Source of the DNA: Peribacillus frigoritolerans
GTDB taxonomy: Bacteria; Bacillota; Bacilli; Bacillales; DSM-1321
DNA length: 64,000 nt
Direction: 5' to 3'
Assembly (NCBI RefSeq): GCF_040250305.1
Contig: NZ_CP158190.1
Span: forward strand, 4,310,001-4,374,000
The position numbers and the translations under genes were made by a program. Below, piece after piece: positions 34,412-42,612 of the stretch. Every line of letters begins with the position of its first letter. Position 1 is the first letter of the stretch. The notes under the pieces were generated by a model, which was not told the origin of the DNA, searched no databases, and worked only from the letters and a program-made list of their open reading frames with translations.

Positions 34412-34436
34412 AAATATAAACTCCCCTAAGGGAGCC
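34412..34436 (-). terminator. Terminator overlapping the 58-residue gene's stop
   Basis: CTCCC-TTA-GGGGAG hairpin followed on the minus strand by TTTATATTTT. Nearly the same hairpin recurs at 35583-35608 on the other side of the next gene and, imperfectly, at 34730-34757. Confidence 0.6.
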
Positions 34437-34602
34437 TTAACAAAATCCAATTTTTCCTAATCCACGTTTTCCTTCCATCTTCAAATCTTACTATGTAATA
34501 CCGATCATTACCGATACCAACAATTCGACCAGGTTGATGACTATTCCATTTGTTCTTTGCCTTTCCAACAAATACGTGTTTATTAATAAGACCAAAATCC
34601 AT
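34426..34602 (-). CDS. 58-residue SH3/Tudor-like small protein
   Basis: A short but well-formed gene: AAAGGGGGA lies 7 bases before the ATG at 34602, and the stop lies inside a terminator-like hairpin. The protein reads MDFGLINKHVFVGKAKNKWN, then SHQPGRIVGIGNDRYYIVRF and EDGRKTWIRKNWI. The GRIVGIGNDRYYIVRFEDG pattern is that of a small beta-barrel such as SH3, KOW or Tudor folds, which often bind nucleic acid or protein. No named family recognised. It stands between LysE and the metzincin-like gene, on the opposite strand. Confidence 0.65.
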   Translation of the reverse strand: MDFGLINKHVFVGKAKNKWNSHQPGRIVGIGNDRYYIVRFEDGRKTWIRKNWILLRLP

Positions 34603-34862
34603 AATAAATTCCCCCTTTATATATATAGGTGGATTTTATTCTATTAAACTAAAACGGTTTAAGGGTCTAGCCTATAAAAATTTATTTTTTTTCATTTTTA
34701 TTGCTAACCGCTTATGAAATAGACAAATAAAAAAACTCCCTTAAGGTAGCTTTTTAAATCCTTTGGTCATTCAATTGTTTGTTTAGGGTTGTCCAAACAT
34801 ATTGGGGAATTTATGCATTTATTAATCATGTGGGAATTTTATAAACAAAAAGGATGAATGCT

Positions 34863-35525
34863 GTGTCAAAGAATAAAGATAAGAAAACCAGTAAGAATAA
34901 GAGGCAAAAATCCAGTAAGAATAACAGTCAGAGTACTCGGTATACGACCGATGTTTGTGTTTTCATTTTAGGTAACGCTGCTGAAGTAAGAGAAGAAGAT
35001 ATAAGAACACAATTTAAATACGCCAGTGACATATGGGGAATTTATTTTCGGCCAAACATTTGTGATTTAAGAACTAGAGAAGGCGCACGGAAGTGTGGTT
35101 TGAAAGCTGATGCCACCATAGCAAGGATCTTCGTACCTTTGCAGATGAGGCAACGGGAGAAAGTTTTTAGAGCCTTAAGAAAAGGTAATTGTGGCCGTCA
35201 AACTGGACTTGCTGTGTTTTACATTAATGCACAAGACCTTAAAGATGGAAAGGCTATTGGTAACGTCAGCTGGGATAATAAAGGAACTCTGGGCAATATC
35301 GTCATGACATATGATACATTCCAACAAAAAAATATTGATATCTTAGCTCATGAATTCGGACATGCCTTGTTAGTCAATGCACGTCATTTAAATGACAAAA
35401 GCAACATTATGTATCCCTCTGGAACAATAATCGTACCACCAATCTCACAAAGACAACTAAGGGCTATGACTACCTCCAAACAAAGAGCAAAAGCCTATAA
35501 AAGACCTTATATTTATAGAATTTAA
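34863..35525 (+). CDS. Putative metzincin-like zinc metalloprotease
   Basis: A 220-residue protein with a lysine-rich, probably disordered first 28 residues and no signal peptide. At ~residue 165 it has DILAHEFGHALLVNARHL, an HExxH zinc site with a further His eight residues after the second one, and 10 residues later NIMYPSG, which resembles the Met-turn of metzincins such as matrixins. The usual metzincin spacing is HExxHxxGxxH, so the third ligand is displaced by two residues here. The first half is not recognised. GTG 34863 is favoured because AAAAGGATG lies at a proper distance; the ATG at 34854 directly touches that site. A single gene with its own terminator. Confidence 0.6.
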   Translation: MSKNKDKKTSKNKRQKSSKNNSQSTRYTTDVCVFILGNAAEVREEDIRTQFKYASDIWGIYFRPNICDLRTREGARKCGLKADATIARIFVPLQMRQREKVFRALRKGNCGRQTGLAVFYINAQDLKDGKAIGNVSWDNKGTLGNIVMTYDTFQQKNIDILAHEFGHALLVNARHLNDKSNIMYPSGTIIVPPISQRQLRAMTTSKQRAKAYKRPYIYRI

Positions 35526-35582
35526 AAAGAAGCCCTTTAGAAATGATGAATCCTCACTCGCGATACATGTACAAGCTATATG

Positions 35583-35608
35583 AAACTCCCCTAAGGGAGC
35601 TTTTTCAT
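35583..35608 (+). terminator. Terminator after the metzincin-like gene
   Basis: AACTCCC-CTA-AGGGAGCTTTTT, a compact hairpin with five T. Confidence 0.8.
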
Positions 35609-35700
35609 TTTAGTAATAATGAACGGGTCCAGAAATAAGGCTATAAATGTTACAATATAAAAAAGCATAATTTGTTATTTTTATACAGGGAGGTAAAGAA

Positions 35701-36045
35701 ATGAAAACTATTGAAGTTAGGAAAACAAAGGATATCGGATTAGGTTCCCTTTCTTTCGCGCTGTGTTTAATCGGAATATTGTTTACCATTCAATTTGGCG
35801 ATAAACCTTGCATTGGAGATAATATTTTAAATAATATCGGACTAAGCGCCTGGTCAAATGGAGATTCAGGTATTCATTATACAATGTTCTATTCGGCTAT
35901 ATTTTTCATCCCTTCCTTTATCATTGGTCATATGCATCCCGATAATAGAGGAGCAAAAGCAGGGAAAATTATATCAGGTTTCCTATCAATTCTTATTGTT
36001 TCAGTACTATTAACGATTATTATCGATTTGGTGTGGGGACCATGA
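35701..36045 (+). CDS. Membrane protein of unknown function
   Basis: A 114-residue protein with three predicted helices (about residues 13-30, 58-78 and 88-110). Between the first two is a loop with one cysteine (KPCIGDN). No family recognised. The ATG follows GGGAGGTAAAG. Its stop overlaps the ATG of a 37-codon frame (36042-36155). Confidence 0.7.
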   Translation: MKTIEVRKTKDIGLGSLSFALCLIGILFTIQFGDKPCIGDNILNNIGLSAWSNGDSGIHYTMFYSAIFFIPSFIIGHMHPDNRGAKAGKIISGFLSILIVSVLLTIIIDLVWGP

Positions 36046-36155
36046 ATGAGCTTGTGAGCACTGTTGCGGAAATAGGCCAAATTAAAGGGTATGAGCCCAG
36101 TATTACCGACCTCATCCCCCAAGCCAACCCTATGGTGTTCAATCACTCAAAGTAA
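36042..36155 (+). CDS. Candidate 37-residue ORF coupled to the preceding gene
   Basis: ATG 36042 overlaps the preceding stop as ATGA, an arrangement typical of coupled genes. The product MNELVSTVAEIGQIKGYEPS plus ITDLIPQANPMVFNHSK is compositionally normal, but no family is recognised, and it runs 13 bases into the convergent MBL gene. It might be the remnant of a longer gene. Weak call. Confidence 0.3.
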   Translation: MNELVSTVAEIGQIKGYEPSITDLIPQANPMVFNHSK

Positions 36156-36994
36156 CCATTCACGAAAAATCCAATTGTTTCAAGTTCGTCCTCAGTTAGA
36201 TCCCGCTTTAGTTCATTAGCCAGTTCCTGCTCCATTAAAGCTCGGTTTCCCCGGTGTTCGACCACCGCTCTGGCACATTCTTTCATTAGCTTAAGCTCAG
36301 CCTCCATTTCCAGTCTTGTGCAGGGCTTATCATGATGGGAAAGTATGTATGTTTCGGCATCATAGGCTTCAATTTTCTTAATGAGCAGCGAAGCCTGTTC
36401 AGCCGTATAATTCCATTTTTCAGCATAAAGATTGGCATAAAGGCAGTCTCCCAGAAATAGTGTTTTTTCCTCTTGTACATAGATGATGCAGGAATCTTTG
36501 GCATGATCGCCGCCTACATGTTCAATGACACAGGTTATATTGCCGAGAACGATCGTCATCGTTTTTTCAAAGATGATATCGGGCAGGGGAAAGGTAATCT
36601 CTCTATTCGTCCCATGTTCCAATTTGATTGCATCAGCGCAAAAGGGAATCTCCGTCCCTTCTTCGACCCGTTGATCAAGGTCCTGATCTTCCCATGAAAG
36701 CTGCTGCATATCTTTAATGTCGGTGTATGTTTTTTCCTGACAAATGACCGGAATCCCGATATTCTCCAGTCCGAATACATGGTCCCAGTGTGAATGGGTA
36801 AGAACGAGGAAATTCCCGCTTATATCATTCCGAAGCAATTCGTCCTTAAAGAGCTGGGCATGCCGGACAGAGTTACCGGCATCGATGATGAGCGTTTTCC
36901 TCTGTCCCGTCACGGCGGCAAGTACCGGGCGATCCGTTTCCTGAACTGGCGGCAGGTAGACAATATGTTTCGATAGATGTTGTAATGTTTGCAT
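36143..36994 (-). CDS. MBL-fold metallo-hydrolase
   Basis: A 283-residue hydrolase with a two-metal site. The core motif THSHWDHVFG (~residue 66) is followed by His in VGGDHAKDS (~170) and Asp in LFLGDCLYA (~190), then His in LSHHDKP (~228), all in metallo-beta-lactamase order. A helical tail of ~50 residues follows. The substrate is unknown; such stand-alone proteins range from thioesterases to lactonases. It starts at ATG 36994 after an AAGGAGAATAAA-type site. It is read towards the small ORF at 36042. Confidence 0.82.
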   Translation of the reverse strand: MQTLQHLSKHIVYLPPVQETDRPVLAAVTGQRKTLIIDAGNSVRHAQLFKDELLRNDISGNFLVLTHSHWDHVFGLENIGIPVICQEKTYTDIKDMQQLSWEDQDLDQRVEEGTEIPFCADAIKLEHGTNREITFPLPDIIFEKTMTIVLGNITCVIEHVGGDHAKDSCIIYVQEEKTLFLGDCLYANLYAEKWNYTAEQASLLIKKIEAYDAETYILSHHDKPCTRLEMEAELKLMKECARAVVEHRGNRALMEQELANELKRDLTEDELETIGFFVNGYFE

Positions 36995-37083
36995 GTTTTT
37001 ATTCTCCTTATGATAGTTGTGATTAGCTTGCTCAAGTATAGCAAATTACACATGTATTCATAAGATAATCTCCGCGAAAGGCT

Positions 37084-37116
37084 AAAAAGACAACAACCAC
37101 GGTGATTGCTGTCTTT
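37084..37116 (-). terminator. Terminator after the phospholipase D-like gene
   Basis: AAAGACAGCAATCAC pairs with GTGGTTGTTGTCTTT (one mismatch region), followed on the minus strand by TTTTTAG. Confidence 0.75.
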
Positions 37117-37125
37117 CGTCATCAT

Positions 37126-38553
37126 TCAAATGAACCTATTCCAATATACCGTGATTTTCGAGAGGGCATTTAAAAAGGTGGCTTTAAAAAAAGACTCTTC
37201 CCTTTTCTGATCTTCTGGCGGTTCTATATATTTTTTATTGTCGGCAACGAGTGTACTTTTTGAGATTTTCGATTCGATGGCCCCTATCAACTGTGCCGCA
37301 AATGCTTCACTATCAATGAGCACCATCGATTCCGTATTCAAAAAGGCAGATCGTGAATCCAAATTATAGGAACCCACTGCACTTAATCGTCGATCATAGA
37401 CAACCGATTTACCATGCAGAGAATAGGGCTTTGAATACTCATAAAGCCTTGCCCCCGTCTCAACGATACTATCCCTAAGCGCCAAGTAACCAGAAAAAGC
37501 GATCATATTCGGGGTTGATGCCGCCGAGTTGGTAAGTATCGTCCAATCAGCCTTTGTATCCATTTGCTTCGGTACATATTCCTTCAAGGCATCCGCAGGA
37601 ACAATATAGGGACTTTGGATAAATACCGATTGATTGGCGTTCGCAGCTATATCCAATAGAGATCTCCACACAATAGGGTGTTTGTTGAAACGTTCGATTG
37701 GATTATGAATGAAGGACACTTTTTTAGTAGGTGTTGTAGCCTTGCTCCAATCGACGACTGGGTTCACGAAATCGGTTTCAGTGCGTAAAGCTTTTCTGTA
37801 TTGTTTCGCTAATGCATCTCTTTCACGTTTACCTTTTTCCGTTTGCCTTTTCGAGAGGTCCGAAAAAACATCACTCGTATACGGATGATTCCATAATTCA
37901 TTCAAATAGTCCTTCATTTGAACGATTACACTATCTTTCTCCTCTTTAGCATTGAAAATGAGAACATCCCTATCATAGACAAAATTCTTCGGCGGCATGC
38001 TTGCTAAGTACTTATCGGCAATATTCCTCCCGCCGATTATGCCTAACTTTCCATCTACAGTGATGATTTTATCATGAAGGCGATTATGCCAGGTCCCCGG
38101 CTTAAATGGCTTAAAGGTTTCGTAATATCTTAATTCAATGTTTTCATGCCCAGCCAATGCATAACGGGCACTGCTTAATTGACCTCTGAGTCCATGAGAT
38201 ATCCCATCCAGAAGGACTCGAACTTTGACACCTCGGTCAGCCGCATCGATCAAGGCTCCAAGAAAAAGCTCGGTTGTTTTGCCTTTTCCAAAAGCATAGT
38301 AGGCGATATCGACTGAATGCTGGGCTTCCTGGATCATTCGCATTCTGGCGAGTCCCGACTCATAACCGTCCTCGAAAAGCAGAACACGATCCACGGTGGC
38401 TTCCCTTTCTCCCATATATTCACTTACCTGTTTAATCGGCCTGTTTTCTTCTTTTTCTGCTTTAGGGAAAAGAACAACAGCCGTCACCACTACATAAAGG
38501 ACATATAATAGAAGAACGAGCAGAAATCCTTTAATTGCCGTTTTTACAGTCAT
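37126..38553 (-). CDS. Phospholipase D/cardiolipin synthase-like membrane protein
   Basis: A 475-residue protein of the phospholipase D superfamily. One N-terminal membrane helix (residues ~8-30) anchors it, with the catalytic part probably outside. The two HKD motifs are intact: HDKIITVDGKLGIIGGRN (~residue 180) and HGKSVVYDRRLSAVGSYN (~395), each with the His-Lys-Asp arrangement. It resembles the YmdC-type cardiolipin synthases. Substrate not proven. The ATG at 38553 is chosen for GGGGGGAGTG just upstream; the frame extends to 38604. It is a single gene. Confidence 0.8.
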   Translation of the reverse strand: MTVKTAIKGFLLVLLLYVLYVVVTAVVLFPKAEKEENRPIKQVSEYMGEREATVDRVLLFEDGYESGLARMRMIQEAQHSVDIAYYAFGKGKTTELFLGALIDAADRGVKVRVLLDGISHGLRGQLSSARYALAGHENIELRYYETFKPFKPGTWHNRLHDKIITVDGKLGIIGGRNIADKYLASMPPKNFVYDRDVLIFNAKEEKDSVIVQMKDYLNELWNHPYTSDVFSDLSKRQTEKGKRERDALAKQYRKALRTETDFVNPVVDWSKATTPTKKVSFIHNPIERFNKHPIVWRSLLDIAANANQSVFIQSPYIVPADALKEYVPKQMDTKADWTILTNSAASTPNMIAFSGYLALRDSIVETGARLYEYSKPYSLHGKSVVYDRRLSAVGSYNLDSRSAFLNTESMVLIDSEAFAAQLIGAIESKISKSTLVADNKKYIEPPEDQKREESFFKATFLNALSKITVYWNRFI

Positions 38554-38774
38554 TGAGCACTCCCCCCCTTTGAGCGATATTTTATTACTATTCGTAATAT
38601 GCAAAGACTCTATTCAACATCTGCAGCTTGATAAAGCTGACTAGTTATCGAGCGGTGCCATTTACCCATCTGCTTGATTCCGGGTGGTACTTGGAGCATT
38701 TATTTTCCTTTTAAATGTGACAAAGTGGTGAACATGAAAGCAGTTGCATAATATGATATAGAAGGAGGGATTTC

Positions 38775-39221
38775 ATGCTTAAACAACCTGATAGAATAAG
38801 TATCTTCAATTATTGTTTTGCATTAGGGGTATCAGAAGTATTCTTTTTATCCAGCTTTTATCTTTCCATTCTTGACGTTTCATTATTTGCGATCGCTTTA
38901 CCATTTTCCGCTTTATTTCTAATGTACTCTTTGTACCTATTCCTTCGAACGCACAAAGCAGTAAAGACCTTATCCAACCAAGATGAAAAAAGAAGGGAAA
39001 TTCATGCATTCTATCATCAATCTTTCGGGATTTTCACGATCATTTTTTTCACTTTACTTCTTGTTGCTTTAGCCTATATTCCCTTACTGGACAACGGAGG
39101 ACATTACTATCTTTTTTATTGTTTACCGATGGCCTTGCTTTGTATGATTCCTTCGATTGTATCTTATAAAGGAATGAAATCATTTAAGCTGGAAGCCGGC
39201 AGGAATTTAACGAAAATCTAA
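38775..39221 (+). CDS. Membrane protein of unknown function
   Basis: A 148-residue protein with four predicted helices (about 15-32, 36-56, 85-105, 113-130) and a charged loop with SNQDEKRREIHAFYHQS in the middle. No family recognised. The ATG follows AGAAGGAGGG. It is next to the type I toxin locus but there is no sign of a link. Confidence 0.7.
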   Translation: MLKQPDRISIFNYCFALGVSEVFFLSSFYLSILDVSLFAIALPFSALFLMYSLYLFLRTHKAVKTLSNQDEKRREIHAFYHQSFGIFTIIFFTLLLVALAYIPLLDNGGHYYLFYCLPMALLCMIPSIVSYKGMKSFKLEAGRNLTKI

Positions 39222-39250
39222 GAATCAGTGCTCCCCCCCATGTTTTTTAG

Positions 39251-39280
39251 TTGAATGTATCGGCAAAATGAGGATATAAT
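39251..39280 (+). promoter_or_regulatory. Promoter of the candidate antitoxin RNA
   Basis: TTGAAT (39251-39256) and TATAAT (39275-39280) with an 18-base spacer, a strong sigma-A promoter with no protein gene downstream on this strand. Confidence 0.6.
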
Positions 39281-39298
39281 AATGATAACTAAAAAATA

Positions 39299-39328
39299 AA
39301 AAAAGACACTGGTTAAACCAGCGTCTCA
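39299..39328 (-). terminator. Terminator of the toxin mRNA
   Basis: On the minus strand AGACGCTGGTT pairs with AACCAGTGTCT, followed by a run of T. It lies 115 bases beyond the toxin stop, leaving the long 3' tail that such toxin mRNAs have. Confidence 0.65.
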
Positions 39329-39392
39329 ATGAACAGCAAACTGCATAAAGAGCAGCGGCTTTCTGTGGTAAGTCAGTTGCTACTCGATCATG

Positions 39393-39452
39393 AAAGTAAC
39401 CCTTTTCCTACATACATCTGGCCGGATGGTATGGAGGGGGTTACTTTTTTAA
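39393..39452 (+). terminator. Terminator of the candidate antitoxin RNA
   Basis: AAAGTAACCC and GGGTTACTTT arms around a loop of about 35 bases with its own smaller stem (CTGGCC/GGATGG region), ending in six T. The toxin stop codon lies in this stem. Confidence 0.55.
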
Positions 39453-39527
39453 TGTAACCGCGATTATTGCGACGATTAAAGAGGCGAATGAAATCATTAG
39501 CATCAGTCCGTCCATAATAGAAATCAC
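39441..39527 (-). CDS. Type I toxin peptide, holin-like (TxpA/BsrG type)
   Basis: A 28-residue hydrophobic peptide, MISIMDGLMLMISFASLIVA then IIAVTLKK: one membrane helix with a basic end, the pattern of the putative holin-like toxins of Bacillus type I toxin-antitoxin systems. GTG 39527 follows AAGGGGGTGTC at a proper distance. The mRNA would start near an extended -10 (TGGTATAGT) at about 39570 and end at 39299. It would damage the cell membrane if its message escaped the antisense RNA. Far shorter than ordinary ORF thresholds. The ~180 bases between this locus and the next gene hold its promoter. Confidence 0.8.
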   Translation of the reverse strand: MISIMDGLMLMISFASLIVAIIAVTLKK

Positions 39528-39715
39528 CAGCGACACCCCCTTTCTGAAAAGGAGTGACCGCTGCCCACTATACCAAATTGCTGTCCATTTACTATTATAT
39601 CTGTATTTACTTGTTATTTATAGCCAAAAATAGATGTATTTAGTCTTCTTATTATATCCAAGATTTACATAAAAAAAATCCCACTATAAGTGAGAACATT
39701 TGCATGTATACCCCT

Positions 39716-40276
39716 TTATTGTTCCACTACACGGCAATCTTTATAAATGTGGAACCAGCCAATCGTTCCTGTGCCCCCTTGATCCATCCAATCTTTATTA
39801 GCTGCTTTATAGTTGTAATATGATTTTCCTTTGCCATCTTTCAGCAATCTGCCATCACCGCTGAATACGATGTTGTTACCCAGCTTCTTCTTCCCTAACG
39901 CGATTGCGTCTTTCTCCGTGAACTGTCTTCTTTCCACCTTATTTTCATCTAAAGCAGCCCATGTCTTCGGTCCGACGATACCATCTGAAGCTAAGTTATG
40001 ATCCACTTGAAACTCCCTTACCACATTTTGTGTTTGGGTACCGAAAATCCCATCAACGCCTACATTATATTTAACATCTTTAAGGCTTTGCTGTAAGTCT
40101 CTTACATAACTCGAACGTGAGCCTTTCCTAAGGGTCGGGCGTGTTTCCGCCTTCGTTTCGATTTTCTGGATTTGACTGCCCTTTGATGCTGCGTGGGTAA
40201 TTGAAGTTCCCGTTCCTAGAGGGGCCAACATCAGGGCAACTGTTGGAATCATGACCAATAATTTTTTCTTCAACAC
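39716..40276 (-). CDS. Secreted peptidoglycan-binding protein
   Basis: A 186-residue exported protein. A signal peptide of ~30 residues ends near THAASKG; residues ~50-110 are a PG_binding_1 domain (LRKGSRSSYVRDLQQSL, GVDGIFGTQTQNVVREFQ, DGIVGPKTWAAL), which binds cell-wall peptidoglycan. The last ~75 residues are not recognised and have a single cysteine at YKDCRVVEQ. There is no catalytic domain of a known wall hydrolase. The start is GTG 40276, six bases after GGAGG. Likely cell-wall associated. Confidence 0.8.
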   Translation of the reverse strand: MLKKKLLVMIPTVALMLAPLGTGTSITHAASKGSQIQKIETKAETRPTLRKGSRSSYVRDLQQSLKDVKYNVGVDGIFGTQTQNVVREFQVDHNLASDGIVGPKTWAALDENKVERRQFTEKDAIALGKKKLGNNIVFSGDGRLLKDGKGKSYYNYKAANKDWMDQGGTGTIGWFHIYKDCRVVEQ

Positions 40277-40549
40277 ATAAAACCTCCATTCATATGATTA
40301 CTCCTGCAGGTTTCTGACACTTCCCTTGGAGCCCATTCATTATAACGTATGGAGTTATATTATTGGTGTTTTATTACTTTAATTATAAAAAATGGTAAAT
40401 ATTATCCACAGGAAGTATATTACCGAAAAGGAATCCCAATATTGACAATGCACTGTCCTCATACAGGCTTTATTTATATATATTGACAGTAATCATGATT
40501 TGATCGAACACTTATCCTGATGTTGGTCCTATCTTTAGGTTATACCCAT

Positions 40550-42061
40550 TCATTCAACTTTGATTTCATTTTTACGTTCCATATACCATTTGTAAAACGA
40601 ATCAGCCATCTCAAAAGACACATGGTCAATACCAGCATGATGCACCGGTTTAGCCCGGTTGATTGTCCCAATGGAGGCAAGGCCGAGCATTTTTTGAATG
40701 ATATTTCGGGTTACGTTCACTTCAATGATCTTATCTCGTTTTGACACGAATAAAGTTGTGGTGAGACTCCCGGTTTTGAATTGAATGAAGTCATTGTTCA
40801 AAATGTAGAAGGTATTGAAGAAATCTAATAACCTTGAAACAACAATAATAATTAACAGGATAGCAGATAGAATCCACCAAGCTTCCTCCACTTCCAGAAC
40901 AATTGGCTTGAAATAAAATAAGAGAATTGTTGCTATGATCCAGAACCAGCTTGGCCACAGTATGCGCACCCAAAAGGATTTTAACGGAAGGGGAGTCATC
41001 TTCTGTGATATTTCATAAAATGGCAATATTTCCGAGACTATTTCATATGCCCGTTTAACAGGTAGATAGGGATAGAGTGAGTTGATTTCAAGCATATCTT
41101 CGTCAGAACTCAAACCACCTGCACTTGTCAGTTTCACTTCGGCAAGTCCGAGCAACCGTTTCATGAAGGACTGTTTAATTTCAATTGCCTGCACTTTTTC
41201 TTTGGCTATAGAAAAGGCAGTTTCATCGATTAGACCTTTCGTAATGTAAATTCGATCATGGTCTGAGGAAATTTGATAATTCCCATATTTTAAAAAAGTC
41301 CTCACTATTCCGAATGTGATAGAAGTAATGACGAAAACGATGATGATGATCGTCATCATCCCCCAAGAGCCTATTAGCTTTTCAAAAATCCCCACTGCTT
41401 TACTTTCCACATGAAAGATATCATTGATTTTGAAATAAAAAGAACTAATAAAAGGAATAAGGACCAGAAAACTAAGAGATGTAAAGGAAGCTTTTATAAT
41501 TTCCTTTTTTGTCGGCTTATAATGATTGGTCCGATTTGAAATCTCTTTATTAACTTCCCCTTCAACAGAAAGAATATCTTTATATTCGCTAGCATGAATG
41601 GTGGCCAATTCTTCCTGAACAGTACTTTTCATATGCATTTCCATTCGATTTGCTTCCTTTTGAGAAATGACTTCGAATCTAACAGCAGCATCCTCACCTG
41701 CTATACCTGTTTCAAAATTAACGGAAGTCACTTTAAAAATCCGATGGAATAAAGACGTATGACGGTTGACGTTTTGAATTTTAGAAAAAGGAAGGGTTCG
41801 TTCAGATTTACTGAAAATACCTTTGTATAGATGAAAGGAACGATAATCAAGTTCGTATTTATGGGTGAACCATTTTAAAATGATTGAAATAAGTGTTAAA
41901 CCGAAAACTATAAAAAAAACAACCCTGCCATATGTGATGAAGGTGGATTCAGAACCAGCTTTGATCACAAAGAAATAAATGACAAAGAAAATGGAATTCC
42001 TGACTAATTTACAGAAATTAAAAAGCATAAGAAGTGGATTGTACCGTTTTGCTGTCGTCAT
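40550..42061 (-). CDS. ydbT: Bacterial PH-domain membrane protein YdbT
   Basis: A 503-residue membrane protein with about six helices carrying three repeated bPH2-type domains (at ~residues 60-150, 245-335 and 405-490), each with a pattern like YHLYKGIFSKSERTLPFSKIQNV. It pairs with YdbS, whose gene overlaps by 4 bases. In B. subtilis the ydbST pair has been linked to cell-envelope stress and bacteriocin resistance; the biochemical role is unknown. No extracytoplasmic-sigma promoter was recognised upstream. Confidence 0.8.
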   Translation of the reverse strand: MTTAKRYNPLLMLFNFCKLVRNSIFFVIYFFVIKAGSESTFITYGRVVFFIVFGLTLISIILKWFTHKYELDYRSFHLYKGIFSKSERTLPFSKIQNVNRHTSLFHRIFKVTSVNFETGIAGEDAAVRFEVISQKEANRMEMHMKSTVQEELATIHASEYKDILSVEGEVNKEISNRTNHYKPTKKEIIKASFTSLSFLVLIPFISSFYFKINDIFHVESKAVGIFEKLIGSWGMMTIIIIVFVITSITFGIVRTFLKYGNYQISSDHDRIYITKGLIDETAFSIAKEKVQAIEIKQSFMKRLLGLAEVKLTSAGGLSSDEDMLEINSLYPYLPVKRAYEIVSEILPFYEISQKMTPLPLKSFWVRILWPSWFWIIATILLFYFKPIVLEVEEAWWILSAILLIIIVVSRLLDFFNTFYILNNDFIQFKTGSLTTTLFVSKRDKIIEVNVTRNIIQKMLGLASIGTINRAKPVHHAGIDHVSFEMADSFYKWYMERKNEIKVE

Positions 42062-42540
42062 TGCTCCACTTCCTTAATTTTTGCATATTGAGCAATCTGA
42101 TTCCTTAACTTGATAGCAACCTCTTTTGGTAGAGCTGGTATCGAGTGAGAGGAACCCATCGTTTCAATTGAAACTGAACAGAGTCCGTATTTTCTAAGTA
42201 ACGGTCCTTGTTTAGTTGCAACCGATTGAATTTTTGTCATTGGGACAAGTTCATGCACTTCATTTAGTACACCAGATTTCAATTGTAAAAACTCTTCATC
42301 TACATCAAAGCGCCAGTTTTTATAAAGAAGAAAAGGACTGATCAATGACCAGGCCGCACCTAGCACAGAGATAATTGTAATCCCAATCAGAATCCAACCG
42401 ATCCACTCTTTCCAAGAAAAACGATAATCTAGGTAAAGTAAGACTCCAAGAATGATGAATGCGATTATATTCGTAATCGTTTCACTTAACATCCACACTT
42501 TTATAGCATCCTTGGATAATCTTTTTTGAGGTAAGCTCAT
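42058..42540 (-). CDS. ydbS: Bacterial PH-domain membrane protein YdbS
   Basis: A 160-residue protein: two membrane helices (about residues 18-40 and 48-68) followed by one bPH2 domain with LQLKSGVLNEVHELVPMTKI and LCSVSIETMGSSHSIPALP. It is the first gene of the ydbS-ydbT pair. The ATG at 42540 lacks a close ribosome binding site (GGCGGTGAT lies about 16 bases away), so translation start is less sure than for its neighbours. Confidence 0.8.
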   Translation of the reverse strand: MSLPQKRLSKDAIKVWMLSETITNIIAFIILGVLLYLDYRFSWKEWIGWILIGITIISVLGAAWSLISPFLLYKNWRFDVDEEFLQLKSGVLNEVHELVPMTKIQSVATKQGPLLRKYGLCSVSIETMGSSHSIPALPKEVAIKLRNQIAQYAKIKEVEQ

Positions 42541-42612
42541 TATAGAATTAATAAAATCACCGCCTGTATTTTTAATTCAAAGTGCTTTATAAAAAACTTA
42601 TATTCATTTAAC

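Larger units (their letters stand above)
39287..39452 (+). ncRNA. Candidate antisense antitoxin RNA of a type I toxin system
   Basis: Predicted from promoter and terminator only. Transcription from about 39287 would end at the hairpin AAAGTAACCC/GGGTTACTTT with TTTTTT (39393-39450), giving an RNA of about 165 bases. It runs through the 3' untranslated part of the toxin mRNA and into its stop codon, the layout of TxpA/RatA and BsrG/SR4 of B. subtilis, where the RNA triggers degradation of the toxin message. Ends are approximate. Confidence 0.5.
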
